Made by a program: the position numbers and the translations under genes. Below, in pieces: positions 46,928 through 58,892 of a stretch of 64,000 nt of DNA (position 1 is its first letter; each line of letters opens with the position of its first letter). Source of the DNA: Anisodus tanguticus (lineage: Eukaryota > Streptophyta > Magnoliopsida > Solanales > Solanaceae); the NCBI GenBank assembly GCA_034509755.1, contig CM067561.1:4530646-4594645 (forward strand), in the 5' to 3' direction. Under the pieces are notes generated by a model, which saw nothing but the letters and a program-made list of their open reading frames with translations, made no database searches and was not told the DNA's origin.

Positions 46928-48489
46928 TGATGAAAGAATAGACATGAGCTTAAGCTATCAACATGAGCCGAGAGGTGACTTGCAAGGAGTGCCAAAGATT
47001 ACTGTCTATCATATGGTGATATGCTTAATTTGGAATGGAATATGGAGTGGAGTTGAAGATTGGACGTGAATATCCAAGAAGAAACATGTTTATTTTCAGC
47101 TTTTATGTAGGTCTTGGTCGAGACCACTATCTTTTAGCTTATTTTAATTCCTAGCTTAACAACTAGCTCTCCTTAGGACATAATTAATATGTCGTGTAAT
47201 AGAATAATGTGACAAGGCCAAGAACCATCTAGAAGAAGAAGCTTCCAAGGAGATAATTCATGAACTAACTAGTTCATGCACGTATGTACATGGAAGATAC
47301 AAAGGGTAGCCTAGAGAACATAAAGGGTTGGTTCTTTTTCCCACCCCATTCAGCCGAACCTAACCCCCCCTCCCATTTGGATGACATTCATGCACTAACT
47401 AGTTCATGAACTTATCTACATGGATGACAAAAAATGGTGGCCTAGAGAACATAAATGGTTGGTTCTTCTTCCTTTCCCCATTCAGCCGAACTTATTCCCT
47501 TCCCCCTTTCCCATTCTGGCCAAATGGTTCATGTATTGTGTGTATCTAGTTATCTTCTAGAAGGGTCTAAGTACTAGTATAAATAGGACATGTAGTTGAT
47601 GTAAATAAACATTGAAGATTTATGAAATATATTTGAGTTCTACTCAACTTTGCTAAGTTATTCAACTTTTATGTTGGTTAATCTAGTTGGTCCTTTTGTG
47701 GGTCATAGGTCCTTTTGTGGTCCGAACCTCGATCCTTTTGTGGGTAAAACCCTTGGTGCAAGTCTAGTTAGAACTTTTGTGATCTAGCTAAACCCAAGCT
47801 AAGGTTTCCTTCGGTTTATGTTTAGTTAGAACTTTTGTTATCTAACTACGCCCAAGTCAAGGTTCTATCCGGCCTTTCGACCTACCTTACATGGTTTGCA
47901 CCAGGGCTTGTCCTTAGAAACCTCATGTCCAACCCTTATCTAAATTCAGCCTGCCTCACTTGGTTTGCATCCGAGCTTTCCCTTAGCAACCTCGTGCCAA
48001 TCCTTGTCCAAATTCGTCCTACCTCACTTGGTTTGCACCCGAGCTTGTCCTTAGAAACCTCATGTACAGTCCTTGTCCAAATTTCTCCATTATTTTCACC
48101 ACAACATCATACAACACTTCCGTAATTCACACCCCAATGTCCTTAAACCGAAACATTACAAAACCACCTGAACACCCCAACCATTTCCCTCACCGTCCCG
48201 GTCGAGTCCCTATACCATCATTATACTATCCTGATCAGTTTCTGCAACCTTACCACCATCCAACCACTAAACACCAACCACCAACATAACGCTCAATGTA
48301 TCTAGAACATCCCCACAAAATGCCTTAATCCATTTCCACCCCAAACTACCCGTGCAACCCCCATAATACCCAAACAGTCTTAAAAAAATGAGAACCCGAC
48401 AACTTCCATTTGAGTCCATTTTTGTGTCAACCCATGCTCAACCCAACTTCGACCAACCTACCCTAAAAAATCTCTCCTTATATACATCC
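46928..48489 (+). repeat. 3' LTR of E4
   Basis: Preceded by the PPT-like AAAATGGGAGAT; starts TGATGAAAGAATAG; ends TATATACATCC, the last base mutated from A. Closely similar to the 5' LTR along its length, by eye mid-90s percent identity. Confidence 0.92.
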
Positions 48490-48990
48490 ATATTCCCAAG
48501 ATGGATTTCCGGATTCGTTAGTGTCATTATGAGTTCATAGTGATGTACTTTGGGCTTACCAATACCACCGCATCGTTCATGGATTTGATGAATGGGATAT
48601 TTAACCCGTACATGGATTATTTTTTATAGTATTCATTGATTACATCTTGATATATTCAATGAGTCGGGAGGACCATGAGCAGCATCTGAGAGTGGTCCTT
48701 GGGGTATTGAAGGAGAAGAAGTCATATGCTAAGTTCTCGAAGTGTGAGTTTTGGCTGAGTTCGGTGGAATTTTTTAGACATGTGGTGTCCAAGAATGGGA
48801 TTATGGTTGACCTAAAGTAGATAGAGGCAGTCAGGGACTAGCTTAGACTAACTTTTGTGACAAATATTTAGAGTTTTGTAGGTCTTGCTAGCTACTATTG
48901 TCGTTTCGTCAAGAAATTCTCGTGTATCGCTTCTCATCTGACGTGTTTGACTCAGAAGGAGGTGTCATTCCAGTGGTCTGACGAGTGTGA
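48490..48990 (+). pseudogene. E2 reverse transcriptase, second part
   Basis: Resumes with PKMDFRIR in frame with the part before E4. The active-site motif reads FIDYILIYS near 48633: the second catalytic aspartate of FIDD is tyrosine. RT thumb pieces (LRVVLGVLKEKKSYAKFSKC, near 48690) and an SKNGIMVDLK stretch follow with stops. Confidence 0.86.
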
Positions 48991-49503
48991 GGAGAGATTT
49001 CAAAAGCTCAAGTCTCTTTTGACCACAGCCCCGATTTTATCCCTTCGGATGGAGGGGAAGGACTTTACTATGTATTGTAATGCTTCGAGGATTGGGTTGG
49101 ATGTGTGTTCATTCAGGAGAGTAAGATTATAGCTTATGCATCGAGACAATTGAAGGTGCATGAGAATAATTACCCTGTTCATAACTTGGAGTTGGTTGTT
49201 GTTGTGTTTGCTTTGAAGATTTGGAGGCATTACTTGTATGGAGTTCATTGCGATATGTATATCGATCACCATAGTCTTCAGCATGTATTCAACCAGAGAT
49301 ATTTAAATTCTATACAGCGTCGATGGATAGAGTTGCTAAAGGATTATGACATGACCATTTTATACCATCTAGGCAAGGCCAATATAGTGGCAGATACCTT
49401 GAGTCGAAAGGCAGTCAGCATGGGGAGTTTAGCTGGCTTGATTATTTCTGAGCGTCCTTTGGCATTGGAGGTCCAGTCCTGTCATGATCCTGAATCTCAT
49501 TTG
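48991..49503 (+). pseudogene. E2 RNase H, cut by E3
   Basis: LRMEGKDFTMYCNASRIGLD (49043) is the start of the domain, with asparagine for the usual catalytic D of C-D-A-S. VHENNYPVHNLELVVVVFAL and LKDYDMTILYHLGKANIVAD complete it, ending ADTLSRKAVSMGSL before the E3 LTR at 49504. The frame from 49105 is open to the end, the best kept part of E2. Confidence 0.87.
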
Positions 49504-51840
49504 TGTCGTGAGGAACCTACCCTAACCTGTAGGCGAACTCAACCAAAAACCATATCAATAAGTGGAATTAACTGCAGAAAATAAAGAAATACAAGAGAAG
49601 TAATTAACAAGTCTTAGAATATAAAAGAACATAAGTCGAAATAAATCCCCAACAAGATCTGGTAGTCATGAGTACAAGATCTAGTAACATCTGAATACAA
49701 TGCTGAATAAGAAATACATAAACCGTCTGAATGTAGCAGTACATCACTGTATGAAAATAACAAGAATATAATATAAAGATAGAATGGAGTTCCAGGTGCC
49801 GGGGAAGAAGTTACGGCTCACCCTAGAATCCAATATCACACTCACTAAGGAAGTGAATCAAGCTTCTCTAGTGTCGTCTCCTGGCTTCGTACCTTCACAT
49901 AGAGCGCAACAAGCATAGAGTGAGTACGGGAAACACCTGTACTCAGCAAGCATCGTTGACCGACCCTAGATATAACGGTGGCGAGGGCTGGTACTTTCCG
50001 ATACCTCTCTCTATTAGTTAGTTACTTAAGCATAAGAATGATTCAATTAACCAACCTACAATAAGTCTATAGTTCAGTTAAGCATAAGTACTCTCAAGTC
50101 ACAGAATGCACAAGTCCAACCTAAACCTCGTTCAAGGTGTCTAGATCCTTCTAGCTTCTATACTAAATCTCACAACAAGATTAAGCATAAGCTAACAACA
50201 TTCCTTCTAGCAGTCTAAAGGTCACAAGTATAATAGAGTTTAAATCCAGGCACATACAACATCAACACATATCATGAAAATAAATTAATGCAATACATGA
50301 TGATATGTATGAATGCAAATGGCCATAAATACCTGGTATACACACGGTGTTGCAGTAGCTATCACGTGACCCATGAGGTCCATATACCCATCTGATCCCA
50401 TCGGATACCAACACGAGAGCTAAAGTGTCATATTAGTCATCACTCTCATAACCATATACCATATCCCTTAATCCAACTTTCCAAGTAATTCTCAGTGATT
50501 TATCAGTAACCCAATGCCAAGTATATATAATGTATGAATGATATGAATATGAATACACCATGCAATCAGCACAATCAGTTTATGAATATTTATCAATTTA
50601 TGTTCAAGTGTTCATACGAGAAGTAGAGTGATGAATGCATAACTCTATTACCCAAAAAGCATAAACACATACTAGATAATCATATCATCAAGTTAATTGG
50701 AAAACTAACCCCAATTGAACCCTCAATTGCATAATCTAAGAAAAGTCCCGATTTACAAACATTAGGTTTTCCCCAAACCAAAAAGGGTTTGCATATTCAA
50801 AATGCTAAAACATGATCATATACCATAATTCAATACTTATTTAAATATCAAGGTAAACTAATCCATAGTACCCCCTTAAATCAAAGGTTTAGCTATCTTA
50901 ATCTCCCATTGAAGTTTACAACCCTTCTTCCCAATTAAAGTCTAAACTAAACTACTAATTAAAAGAGAAAAATAATCATAAGGGGTGGAATTATACCTTA
51001 GAAGATGAAACAAATGGAATTCCTCAAGGAAACTTCCCCAAGCAAGCGCAGAAACCGAGGTATGATATTTTGGAAAAGTGGAATGATTTTCGGCATTTAA
51101 GAATATGCCTAACACAGCAACGACGCCACAGCGGAAGATGTCCACTGATACGGAACCATAAAATCCGCATAGCCATTGGTATGAGAAAATCACCGCAGAG
51201 GCGTCATCGCCTATGCAAGGAAATCTCCGTAATGGCAGAACCTTGAAACATCACAGAGCCCGCATTTGTGAGCCAACCTTCATAGATGTGGCTTCGCAAA
51301 AGCAGCCACATAGTTTGCTGGTGCGGACACCACACCTATAGTGGAAACTTGATGAAAATCCTCCTCCTACTACCGAAACACTCCCGATACCCCCCGGGCA
51401 CAAACCAAACTTGCTATCCTTAAGTAAACGGTGCTACAAACTCGCTCACGCCCTTGAATTTGTCATTTAACCGAGCTAAAATATACTTTCCTAAAAAATT
51501 ATCCAAAATAACCAAATATCCAAAATTTACAAATAAGGGCACAAAGTATATCCGATTATCTCGGGAAGAGAACCAATGACTCCACTAAGTCAGAAATGAC
51601 CCTTCAAAACTATCGAAAGTGACATAACCTGAAAACTCATATACTCAAAAGTCAACTTTGAGTCAAACTAATGAACTCTAAGATTTCTATTTTAGGTTTT
51701 TCATTCGAAACTCGCTTAAATGGACCTCAAGATCCGTTCTACCAGTCCCCGCAGATCACAAACCTCACATATAGTGTACGGGAAGGGTAAAATAGTCAAA
51801 TAAAGATCTTTAGCTAAAAATGATCAGACGGGTTATTACA
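49504..51840 (-). repeat. 3' LTR of E3
   Basis: 2,337 bp; on the - strand TGTAATAACCCG to CCTCACGACA. GC-rich block at about 51120-51420. Shorter than the E1/E2 LTRs. The antisense frame overlapping 50942-51193 is not a gene. Confidence 0.88.
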
Positions 51841-51919
51841 TCAGATACCAATTAAATAAATATTCATCCTCGAGCATTGAGATATGAAAAGGGGAAACGT
51901 ACCAAAAGTAGTAAACAAG

Positions 51920-52204
51920 TCAGAATATAAACATCGTATGCCGGACTGTTTCCCAAGTCGCCTCCTGAATAGGACAATGCTTCCATTGCACCTTCACATA
52001 AGTTATCTCCTTCGACCTCAATTTTCTTACCTGCCTGTCCAAAATAGCCATAGACTCTTCCTTGAACTCCAAATTTTGATCAAGGAATATGGAGTCACAC
52101 TGGATAATATAAGAACCATCGGCATAGTACTTCTTCAGCATAGACACGTGGAGAACCGGACGAACACCTGAAAGACCTGGTGGCAAAGCCAACTCATATA
52201 CCAC
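51920..52204 (-). pseudogene. E3 pol C-terminus with chromodomain
   Basis: An open stretch of 94 codons on the - strand: YELALPPGLSGVRPVLHVSM, then SMAILDRQVRKLRSKEITYV and VQWKHCPIQEATWE. The last part is a well-preserved chromodomain with the V-x-W and E-A-T-W-E aromatic-cage framework. The frame ends at RHTMFIF; relatives extend further. It is the best chromodomain in the window. Confidence 0.9.
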
Positions 52205-53358
52205 ATCTCCAACCCTCTAAACAATCTCAAAGCCCTTTATAGGTGAGACCTTTAATAGAACCCTGTCACTAACCATAAACTTCATTTCTCAGACCTTTTA
52301 GTCTGCATACTTCTTCTGTCTGCTCTAAGCTGTCAGGAGCTTGTCCTGAATCGCCTTGACCTTCTCTAAAGTGCATCTCAACAAATCAGTACCCCAAGGC
52401 CAAACCTTGAATGCATCAAACCACCCAATTGGAGAATGAGACCTCTTACTATACAAGGCCTTAAATGGTGCCATATAAATACTAGAGTGATAATTATTGT
52501 ATGCAAACTCTACAAAAAGTAAGAACTATTCCGAATGACCACCAAAATCAATCACGTAGGCTCGTAACATATCCTCCAAAACCTTAATGGTCTTCTCATA
52601 CTGACCGTCGATTTGAGAGTGAAATGATGTACTGAGATCCAAGCAAGTACCCAACTTCTTTTGCAAAGTCTACCATATATGTGAAGTAAATTGAGTACCC
52701 TGATCTGAGATGATAGAAATACGGACACCATGAAGACGAACAATCTCACAAATATGAATCTTAGCTAACTTCTCTGAATTGTAAGTTGTTTGGACAAGAA
52801 TGAAATGCGTGGACTTGGTCAACCTACCAAAACTGACCCAAATTGAATCAAACTTGCCCAAGGTCTTGGGAAACCCAATAACAAAGTCCATGGAATTCCC
52901 CTCCCACTTCCGCTCAAGAATGGGCATTTTCTAAGACATACCACCGGGTTGCTAGTGCACATACTTGACTTGCTGACAATTCTAACACCAAGACACGAAC
53001 TCAATAATGTCTATTTTTATCCTCCCCAACCAATAGTGCTGCTTTAAATCACGGTACATCTTAGTAGGACCTAGATGAATTGAATATCTAAAGATGTGGG
53101 CCTCCTCTATAATCAATCTCATTAAATCACCAACACGAGGAACACACACTCTACCCTTAATCCTCAATACCCTCTCACTATCAATCATCACCTCCTTGGT
53201 TTCACCACTCATCACCTTATCTCTGATTTTGCACAAGTTCTTATCATCACGCTGATGGGTCCTAATCTACTCCAAAAGAGATGAAATCCCCTCAACACAA
53301 GACAGATTCCTAATTGAATTCAAAATATCAAGCTTCACAAAACAATTAGCTAAGGACT
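52205..53358 (-). pseudogene. E3 integrase, broken
   Basis: Reading right to left: linker FKSLANCFVKLDIL, then MCKIRDKVMSGETKEVMIDS (from 53236), the HHCC stretch (HIFRYSIHLGPTKMYRDLKQ ... EFVSWC), the core with MDFVIGFPKTLGKFDSIW (first D) and SIISDQGTQFTSHIW (second D, near 52680), and DGQYEKTIKV with the E (near 52595). All three catalytic residues are present in pieces, but stops and frameshifts (near 52975, 52940, 52670, 52300) separate them. The GPY/F region ALYSKRSHSPIGWFDAFKV follows near 52450. Confidence 0.88.
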
Positions 53359-54198
53359 TGAAACGACTCGAAAAGTCAATTTGCTTATTTTTCCTAGAAA
53401 CCCCTAAATTACCTTTCCTGAATCTTTATTTACTTTCTTGTGACCTGCAGGATGGGTTGCATGATTTCCGAGGTGATTGATAGGTTCAAACCCATTTAGT
53501 TAAGTTTGAGAAATTTCAAGTTAAGAGATTAGAAGAGTTTGACCCATAGTTGACTTCTAGATAAACAAGCTTTGTTTGTAGTTTCATCAGTTCCATTAGC
53601 TCTGAAACGATGTCTATGACTTAGTCGAGCTATAGTTTGGGTCCTGAGGTAGCCTGATGTGTTTTGAAGATTGGTTTATCAAATTGTGGAATTAGAACAT
53701 AAGAGTTGAGTTTAGTCAAATTCAAAATTTAGAGACCATTTCAAGGAAATTCGAGTGCACGAAATAGTCTAAAATATGTTTTCTGATAGGAATGTATGGT
53801 CGGTTTGTGTCTAGGAGGTCTCAGGAGTGTTTCGGGTGGTTGACGGGGGTTTGGACCACTTTGGATTGTTGTTGGTTGCTGGCATCCGCACCGGCGACCA
53901 GGCATCCGCCTTGATGGGTCCGCCTCAGTATGGGTCTGGCTCGCCGAAGTTAGATTCTACTATCAGTCAAGAATCTACCGTAGTAGATATGATCCTCATC
54001 GGGGAGTGTTCGCCACAATGGAGGTTGCTTCCACCCCAGTGGATGTCTAGGATTTAAGTGACTTCTGTCCCAACGGATAGGGTTTCTACCGGAGCGGGTC
54101 CGCCATAACGAGAACACTATTCAGGTTATAAATATTTTAAGAACTAGCATTCATTTCAAATATCAAATATTCTCTTTGGGATTGGAGTGCGACCAGTA
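53359..54198 (+). repeat. 5' LTR fragment of E5
   Basis: Follows E1's LTR from its first base to about position 840, including the GC-rich block (53890-54110) and a TATA-like GGTTATAAATA at 54124. It ends near CTCTTTGGGATTGGAG. Confidence 0.82.
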
Positions 54199-54463
54199 GA
54201 GGATGTACATGTATCAATCAAGTGAATTTTGTTCTGGTGGGATCAATTCAATAAAAGAAAAAAAGAAATTCGAGTGGGTTTTGAAACAATTCATTGCATT
54301 TTCTCCTAGACTTCCTAGGTAAATCCATTTTATTATTCAGCAATGAGCCACTAGACACTATGTATTTACTGCACGTACATATGCATATATACTTATGTTT
54401 ATAATATATTTACATATAGATATTTTATCCACATAGTGAATAATTCTGGAATTAAATAAAAAG

Positions 54464-54534
54464 GACATTTTAACTCAGTGGTAGAGTAACGCCGTGGTAT
54501 TGCGTGACTCATCGATTAAATCTGATAAGGGGCT
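54464..54534 (+). pseudogene. trnT-GGU: trnT-GGU, plastid-derived, decayed
   Basis: 71 nt that follow plastid trnT-GGU almost throughout (TTTTAACTCAGTGGTAGAG, AACGCC, ATAAGGGGCT). The GGT anticodon is kept, but the acceptor and anticodon stems have mismatches and one base is lost in the T-loop region, so it should not fold well. Confidence 0.85.
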
Positions 54535-54789
54535 TTGTAAAACTCCAATCTAGTATTCATATTTGAGGGGAGAATTGTATTTTTATTTGTAATAAAAAGG
54601 TAACAAACTGGATAATACATTATCATTATACCCAATCATTATACTGAGTTATAAAGTTGAACATTTGTTTAGTCAATTTTCATTATTATGAATTTCTTAT
54701 TAATGAAAAGTCACTTCTTGAATCACCGAATATTCCTATTTTCCATTATACCAACCAAATCCATTCGAAAGGTTAGAAATCAACAAAAA

Positions 54790-54850
54790 AAGAAGTGGAT
54801 CTGACCTATTGAATCATGACTACATCCGCTATTCTGATATTAAAATTCGA
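54790..54850 (+). promoter_or_regulatory. Remnant of the plastid psbD light-responsive promoter region
   Basis: GACCTATTGAATCATGACTA and CGCTATTCTGATATT match the conserved upstream region of plastid psbD that holds the blue-light responsive promoter. It depends on plastid sigma factors and polymerase and would be silent in the nucleus. Recognition is from memory of the region, not alignment. Confidence 0.6.
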
Positions 54851-55655
54851 TAGAGATGAAATGTAATTGATTTTTTTTAATTGCAGTTTTTTGTTTTGGG
54901 GTCCACAAGTCCTCTACAGAGAAACCTTTCTTCCAAGTCACACCATAAGAGTCATTTATTATCTTTCTTTGATTCCAGATCAAAGATGAATTTCATCTAT
55001 ATTATATATTAATTCCTATCTAGATTATATATCAATATTATATCAAGTAGATTGTAGATTGTAGATTTCGATGTATATCTATCAGATCGCGGCTTCATGT
55101 ACCAAAATTTCAATATCGTTGCATCCGATATTTTTGTTCCAACAGTGTGATGAAGAGTAGATCCGAGAAAGAGACTTTCATTTCTAGTCTCCTCTTTATT
55201 TATTTTATTGAATTTGAGATTTTCTAAAAGGAAAAATAGTAGATTATCTCTTTTTCTAACAGATAAAAGTATCTAAAAATAAATATTTAATCAATCTGTC
55301 TTTTTTCCTTCGATCTGTGGAAAGATATACTCTGGGGTTTTAGATTTAATTATATGAAGTATGAAGGAAAGGGACAGTTTGGTCCTTGAACGGTTCTTTC
55401 AAAACAATGGATTGATTGAATTGTCTTATTAGGACAATTCAAGATTCATATGCTTAGTCAGAAGGAATAATCCAATGGAGTTCATGGATTTACCTAGGTC
55501 ATCTTGTGGGATAATCAATAAAGGATTTTTATCTTCGAATCCCATTGGAAAAGGCAGTGCAAGACAAATCATATAAAATGAATGAATATTCAGATGCCTC
55601 GAAAAAGATATGAGATGCTCGGAAATAGATGAAGTAGTTGAATAGGAGGATAACT

Positions 55656-56710
55656 ATGACTATAGACCTTGGTATGTTTACCAAATATGAAAATGATTTA
55701 TTTGATAGTATGGATGACTGGTTACGGAGGGACCATTTCATTTTTGTTGGCTAGTCCCATCTATTTCTCTTTCCTTGTTCCTATTTTGCTATAGGGGGTT
55801 GGTTCACATGTACAACCTTTGTAACTTAATGGTATACCCATGGATTGGCCAGTTCTTATTTGGAAGGTTATAATTTCTTAACTGCCACAGTTCTACTCCT
55901 ACTAATAGTTTAGCACATTTGTTGTTGTTACTATGGGGTCCTGAAGCACAAGGAGATTTTACTCGTTGGTGTCAATTGGGGGGTCTATGGACTTTTGCTG
56001 CTCTCCATGGAGATTTTTTCCTAATAGGTTTCATGTTATGTCAATTTGACCGTGCTCGATCTGTTCAATTGAGACATTATAATGCAATCGCATTCTCTGT
56101 CCAATTGTTGTTTTTGTTTCTGTATTTTTTATTTATCCACTGGTTAGTCTGGTTGGTTCTTTGCACCTAGTTTTGGTGTAGCAGCTATATTTAGATTCAT
56201 CCTATTTTTCAAGGGTTTCATAATTGGACCTTGAACCCCTTTCATATGATGGGAGTTGTCGGTGTATTGGATGCTGCTTAGCTATGCGCCATTCATGGTG
56301 CTACCATAGAAAATACTTTTTTTGAAGACGGTGATGGTGCAAATACATTCCATGCTTTTAACCCAACTCAAGTCGAAAAAACTTATTCAATGGTCAATGT
56401 TAACCACATTTGGTCCCAAATATTTGGGGTTGCTTTTTCCAATAAACGTTTGTTACATTTCTTTATGTTATTTGTACCAGTAACCAGTTTACCGATAGTG
56501 CTCTTGGAGTAGTCATTCTATCCATGAACCTACGTGCGTATGAATTCATTTCTCAGGAAATTCGCGCGGCGGAAGATCCTGAATTTAGACTTTCTACACT
56601 AAAAATATTCTCTTAAACGAAGGTATTTATGCTTGGATGGCAGCTCAAGATCAGCCTCATAAAAACCTTATATTCCCTGAGGAAGTTCTACCACATGGAA
56701 ATACTCTTAA
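55656..56710 (+). pseudogene. psbD: psbD pseudogene (photosystem II D2), plastid-derived
   Basis: In plastids psbD encodes the D2 reaction-centre protein of photosystem II. The start MTIDLGMFTKYENDLFDSMD at 55656 matches the D2 N-terminus. LLLLWGPEAQGDFTRWCQLG (from 55922) and FEDGDGANTFHAFNPTQVEK (near 56320) are conserved. The copy is 1,055 bp against 1,062 bp for the usual gene, so net 7 bp are lost. Stops (for example TAG near 55754 and TAG near 56167) and frameshifts abolish coding. Its 3' end overlaps psbC, as in plastids. Confidence 0.93.
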
Positions 56711-58068
56711 GTGGAACTTTATCTTTAGTTGGTCGTGACCAAGAAACCACCGATTTCGCTTGGTGGGCCAAGATGCCCGACTTATCAATTTATCCGATAA
56801 ACTACTAGGGGCCTATGTAGCCCATGCTGGATTAATCATATTCTAGACTGGAGCAATGAAACTATTTAAAGTGGCCCATTTCTTACCAGAGAAGCCTATG
56901 TATGAACAAGGATTTATTTTACTTCCCCACCTAGCTACTCTAGCTTAGGAGTAGGCCCTGGGGAGAAGTTATAGACACATTTCCATACTTTGTATCTGGA
57001 GTACTTCATTTAATTTCTTCTGCAATATTGGGTTATGTCGGCATTTATCATGCACTTCTGGGACCTGATACACTTGAAGAATCTTTTCCCTTCTTTGGTT
57101 ATGTCTGGAAAGATCGAAATAAAATGACCACAATTTTAGGTATTCACTTAATCTTGTTAGGTATAGGTGATTTTCCTCTAGTATTCAAGGCTCTTTATTT
57201 TGGGGGTGTATATGATACCTAGGCTCCAGGAGGGGGAGATGTAAGAAAAAGTACCAACTTGACCCTTAGACCGAGTATCATATTTGGTTATTTACTAATA
57301 TCCTCTTTTGGAGAGGAAGGTTGGATTGTTAGTGTAGACGATTTAGAAGATATTATTGGAGGACATGTATGGTTAGGTTCCATTTGTATACTTGGTAGAA
57401 TCTAGCATATCTTAACCAAACCCTTCTCATGGGCTTGACGCGCACTTGTATGGTTTGGAGATGCTTACTTATCTTATAGTTTAGGGGCTTTAGTCGTCTT
57501 TGATTTCATTGCTTGTTGTTTTGTCTGGTTCAATAATACCGCTTAACCTACTGAATTTTATGGACCTACAAGACCAGAAGATTCTCAAACTCAAGTATTT
57601 ACTTTTCTAGTTAGAGACCAACGTCTTGGGGCTAACGTAAGATCCGCTCAAGGACCTACTAGTTTAGGTAAATATCTAATGCGTTCCCCGACTGAAGGTC
57701 ATTTTTGGAGAAGAAACTATGCTTTTTTGGGATGTGCGTGCTCCATGGTTAGAGCCTCTAAGGGTCCAAATAGGTTAGACTTGAGTAGGTTGAAAAAAAC
57801 ATACAATCTTGGCAGGAATGGCGTTTCGCGGAATATATGACTCATGCTCCTTTAGGTTCTTTAAATTTCGTGGGCAGCGTAGCTACCGAGATCAATTCAG
57901 TCAATCATGTCTCTCCTAGATGTTAGTTAGCTACCTCTCATTTGTTCTAGGATTCTTCTTAATTGTCATTTGTGGCACGGGGGAAGGGCTCGTGCACCTG
58001 CAGCAGGATTTGAAAAAGGAATTGATCGTGACTTTGAACCTGTTCTTTCCATGACCCCTCTTAATTGA
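56659..58068 (+). pseudogene. psbC: psbC pseudogene (photosystem II CP43), plastid-derived
   Basis: CP43 is the inner antenna protein of photosystem II. The psbD overlap and the internal stretch LGPDTLEESFPFFGYVWKDR (near 57057) identify it. The start codon position reads ATA (56659-56661), a G-to-A change of ATG. The end, SMTPLN plus TGA at 58066, is intact. Length 1,410 bp against about 1,422 bp. Stops include TAG near 56943 and 57220 and TGA near 57437. Confidence 0.93.
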
Positions 58069-58306
58069 GAAGAGACAGGAGATTCAATGCTTGAATGAAG
58101 TACAAATCACTTTGATTCAATCATACGTCTTGGAATCAGCTTAAGTATTCCTTTTTTTTTCTGTATGTTCAACTCATTTTATCTAATTTATATCTAATCT
58201 GTTTTTCTGGCTTGGCTAGGTGGGATAGCAAAGCCATTCCCTTTTCTTTCGGACAGCAGATTGGGCAAAACCACTAAAGAAAAAAATCTATTCAGTTATC
58301 AAAAAT

Positions 58307-58323
58307 GGAGAGAGGTATTCGAA
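58307..58323 (-). pseudogene. trnS-UGA: trnS-UGA end fragment at the NUPT junction
   Basis: GGAGAGAGGTATTCGAA matches the antisense 3' end of plastid trnS-UGA, which lies downstream of psbC. Only ~17 bases remain before the sequence becomes rps4. Confidence 0.65.
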
Positions 58324-58528
58324 TGTATTTAAGTAATTGTCGTTCTATAAGACCATAATGAAAACACAATTTTTGTTTTTCTTCTACACGAATACGATAT
58401 TGAGATTTTTTTCCGGAACGCAGTTGGTTTCTAAGATCACTTCCGGTCCTGGGCTTTTTATTAGTTAGTCCTAGTAAAGCCCTCAGGTGGCGTAGTTTTT
58501 TGAAACGAGGTCCTCGGTAACGCGACAT
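58320..58528 (-). pseudogene. rps4: rps4 5' fragment, plastid-derived
   Basis: On the - strand MSRYRGPRFKKLRHLRALLG (start at 58528) to GLIERQLLKYIRI is the N-terminal ~70 residues of plastid ribosomal protein S4, of about 201. The fragment is still open, but it is cut at about 58320 and runs into a few foreign codons (PLSIFDN). It would lack most of the S4 RNA-binding fold. Confidence 0.92.
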
Positions 58529-58892
58529 AAAGACTCCATATTCTTGTTTCTTATTTAGTGTTTCGAGTTAATTCTTTTTTATATTTATTTTCTTTTTTAT
58601 TGAATTTTATTTTATAGAATAAACCTAAACTAAAACTAAACTGAACTAATGAAGCGAAGTTTACTGAAATAGTGTACTTGTACTATTACTATAAAGAAAA
58701 TAAGAATGGGATGAATTGGATAAATATATAGAACCCCTTCTATTATATATATAATCCTTTCCTGACATAATTAGAAGTTCCTATAATAAATTTATAACTT
58801 ATGGAAAAGGAGGAAGGCGCTATTTTAATATTCTTTGATTTCAAAGGAACATTATCAATCATCTAAAAAATGAAATAAAAACAACGGGGAAA
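58529..58892. other. Plastid rps4-trnT spacer
   Basis: AT-rich spacer between the rps4 start and trnT-UGU, in the expected plastid place. No gene. Confidence 0.75.

Larger units (their letters stand above)
42731..48489 (+). mobile_element. E4: Ty3 element with large internal deletions
   Basis: LTRs of 1,565 and 1,562 bp enclose a 2.6 kb internal region with PBS, gag, protease and partial RT/RNase H but no integrase. It is flanked by perfect ATATT target duplications (42726-42730 and 48490-48494). Across it, E2's RT reads continuously (A-E-D-I | P-K-M-D-F), which fixes the boundaries to the base. RT features resemble the CRM/Reina/Galadriel chromoviruses; the exact lineage is unresolved. Confidence 0.93.
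32339..49503 (+). mobile_element. E2: Tekay/Del-type Ty3 element, host of nested insertions
   Basis: The 5' LTR (32339-35232), PBS, gag, protease, RT and RNase H can be followed in order through three interruptions: a solo LTR in gag (with local triplication), E4 in RT, and E3 at 49504, which ends the visible part. Integrase, chromodomain and 3' LTR are not in the window and are expected beyond the E3/E5 nest. The host reading resumes correctly across E4, which proves the nesting. Confidence 0.88.
49504..53358 (-). mobile_element. E3: Tekay/Del-type element, antisense, 5' part outside window
   Basis: On the - strand the order is integrase (53358 down to ~52390), chromodomain (52204-51920), degenerate PPT, and 3' LTR (51840-49504). 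Its junction with E2 at 49504 is clean (TGTCGTGAGG is the inverted LTR end). At 53359 E5 interrupts it; RT, gag and the 5' LTR must lie beyond the window. Confidence 0.88.
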
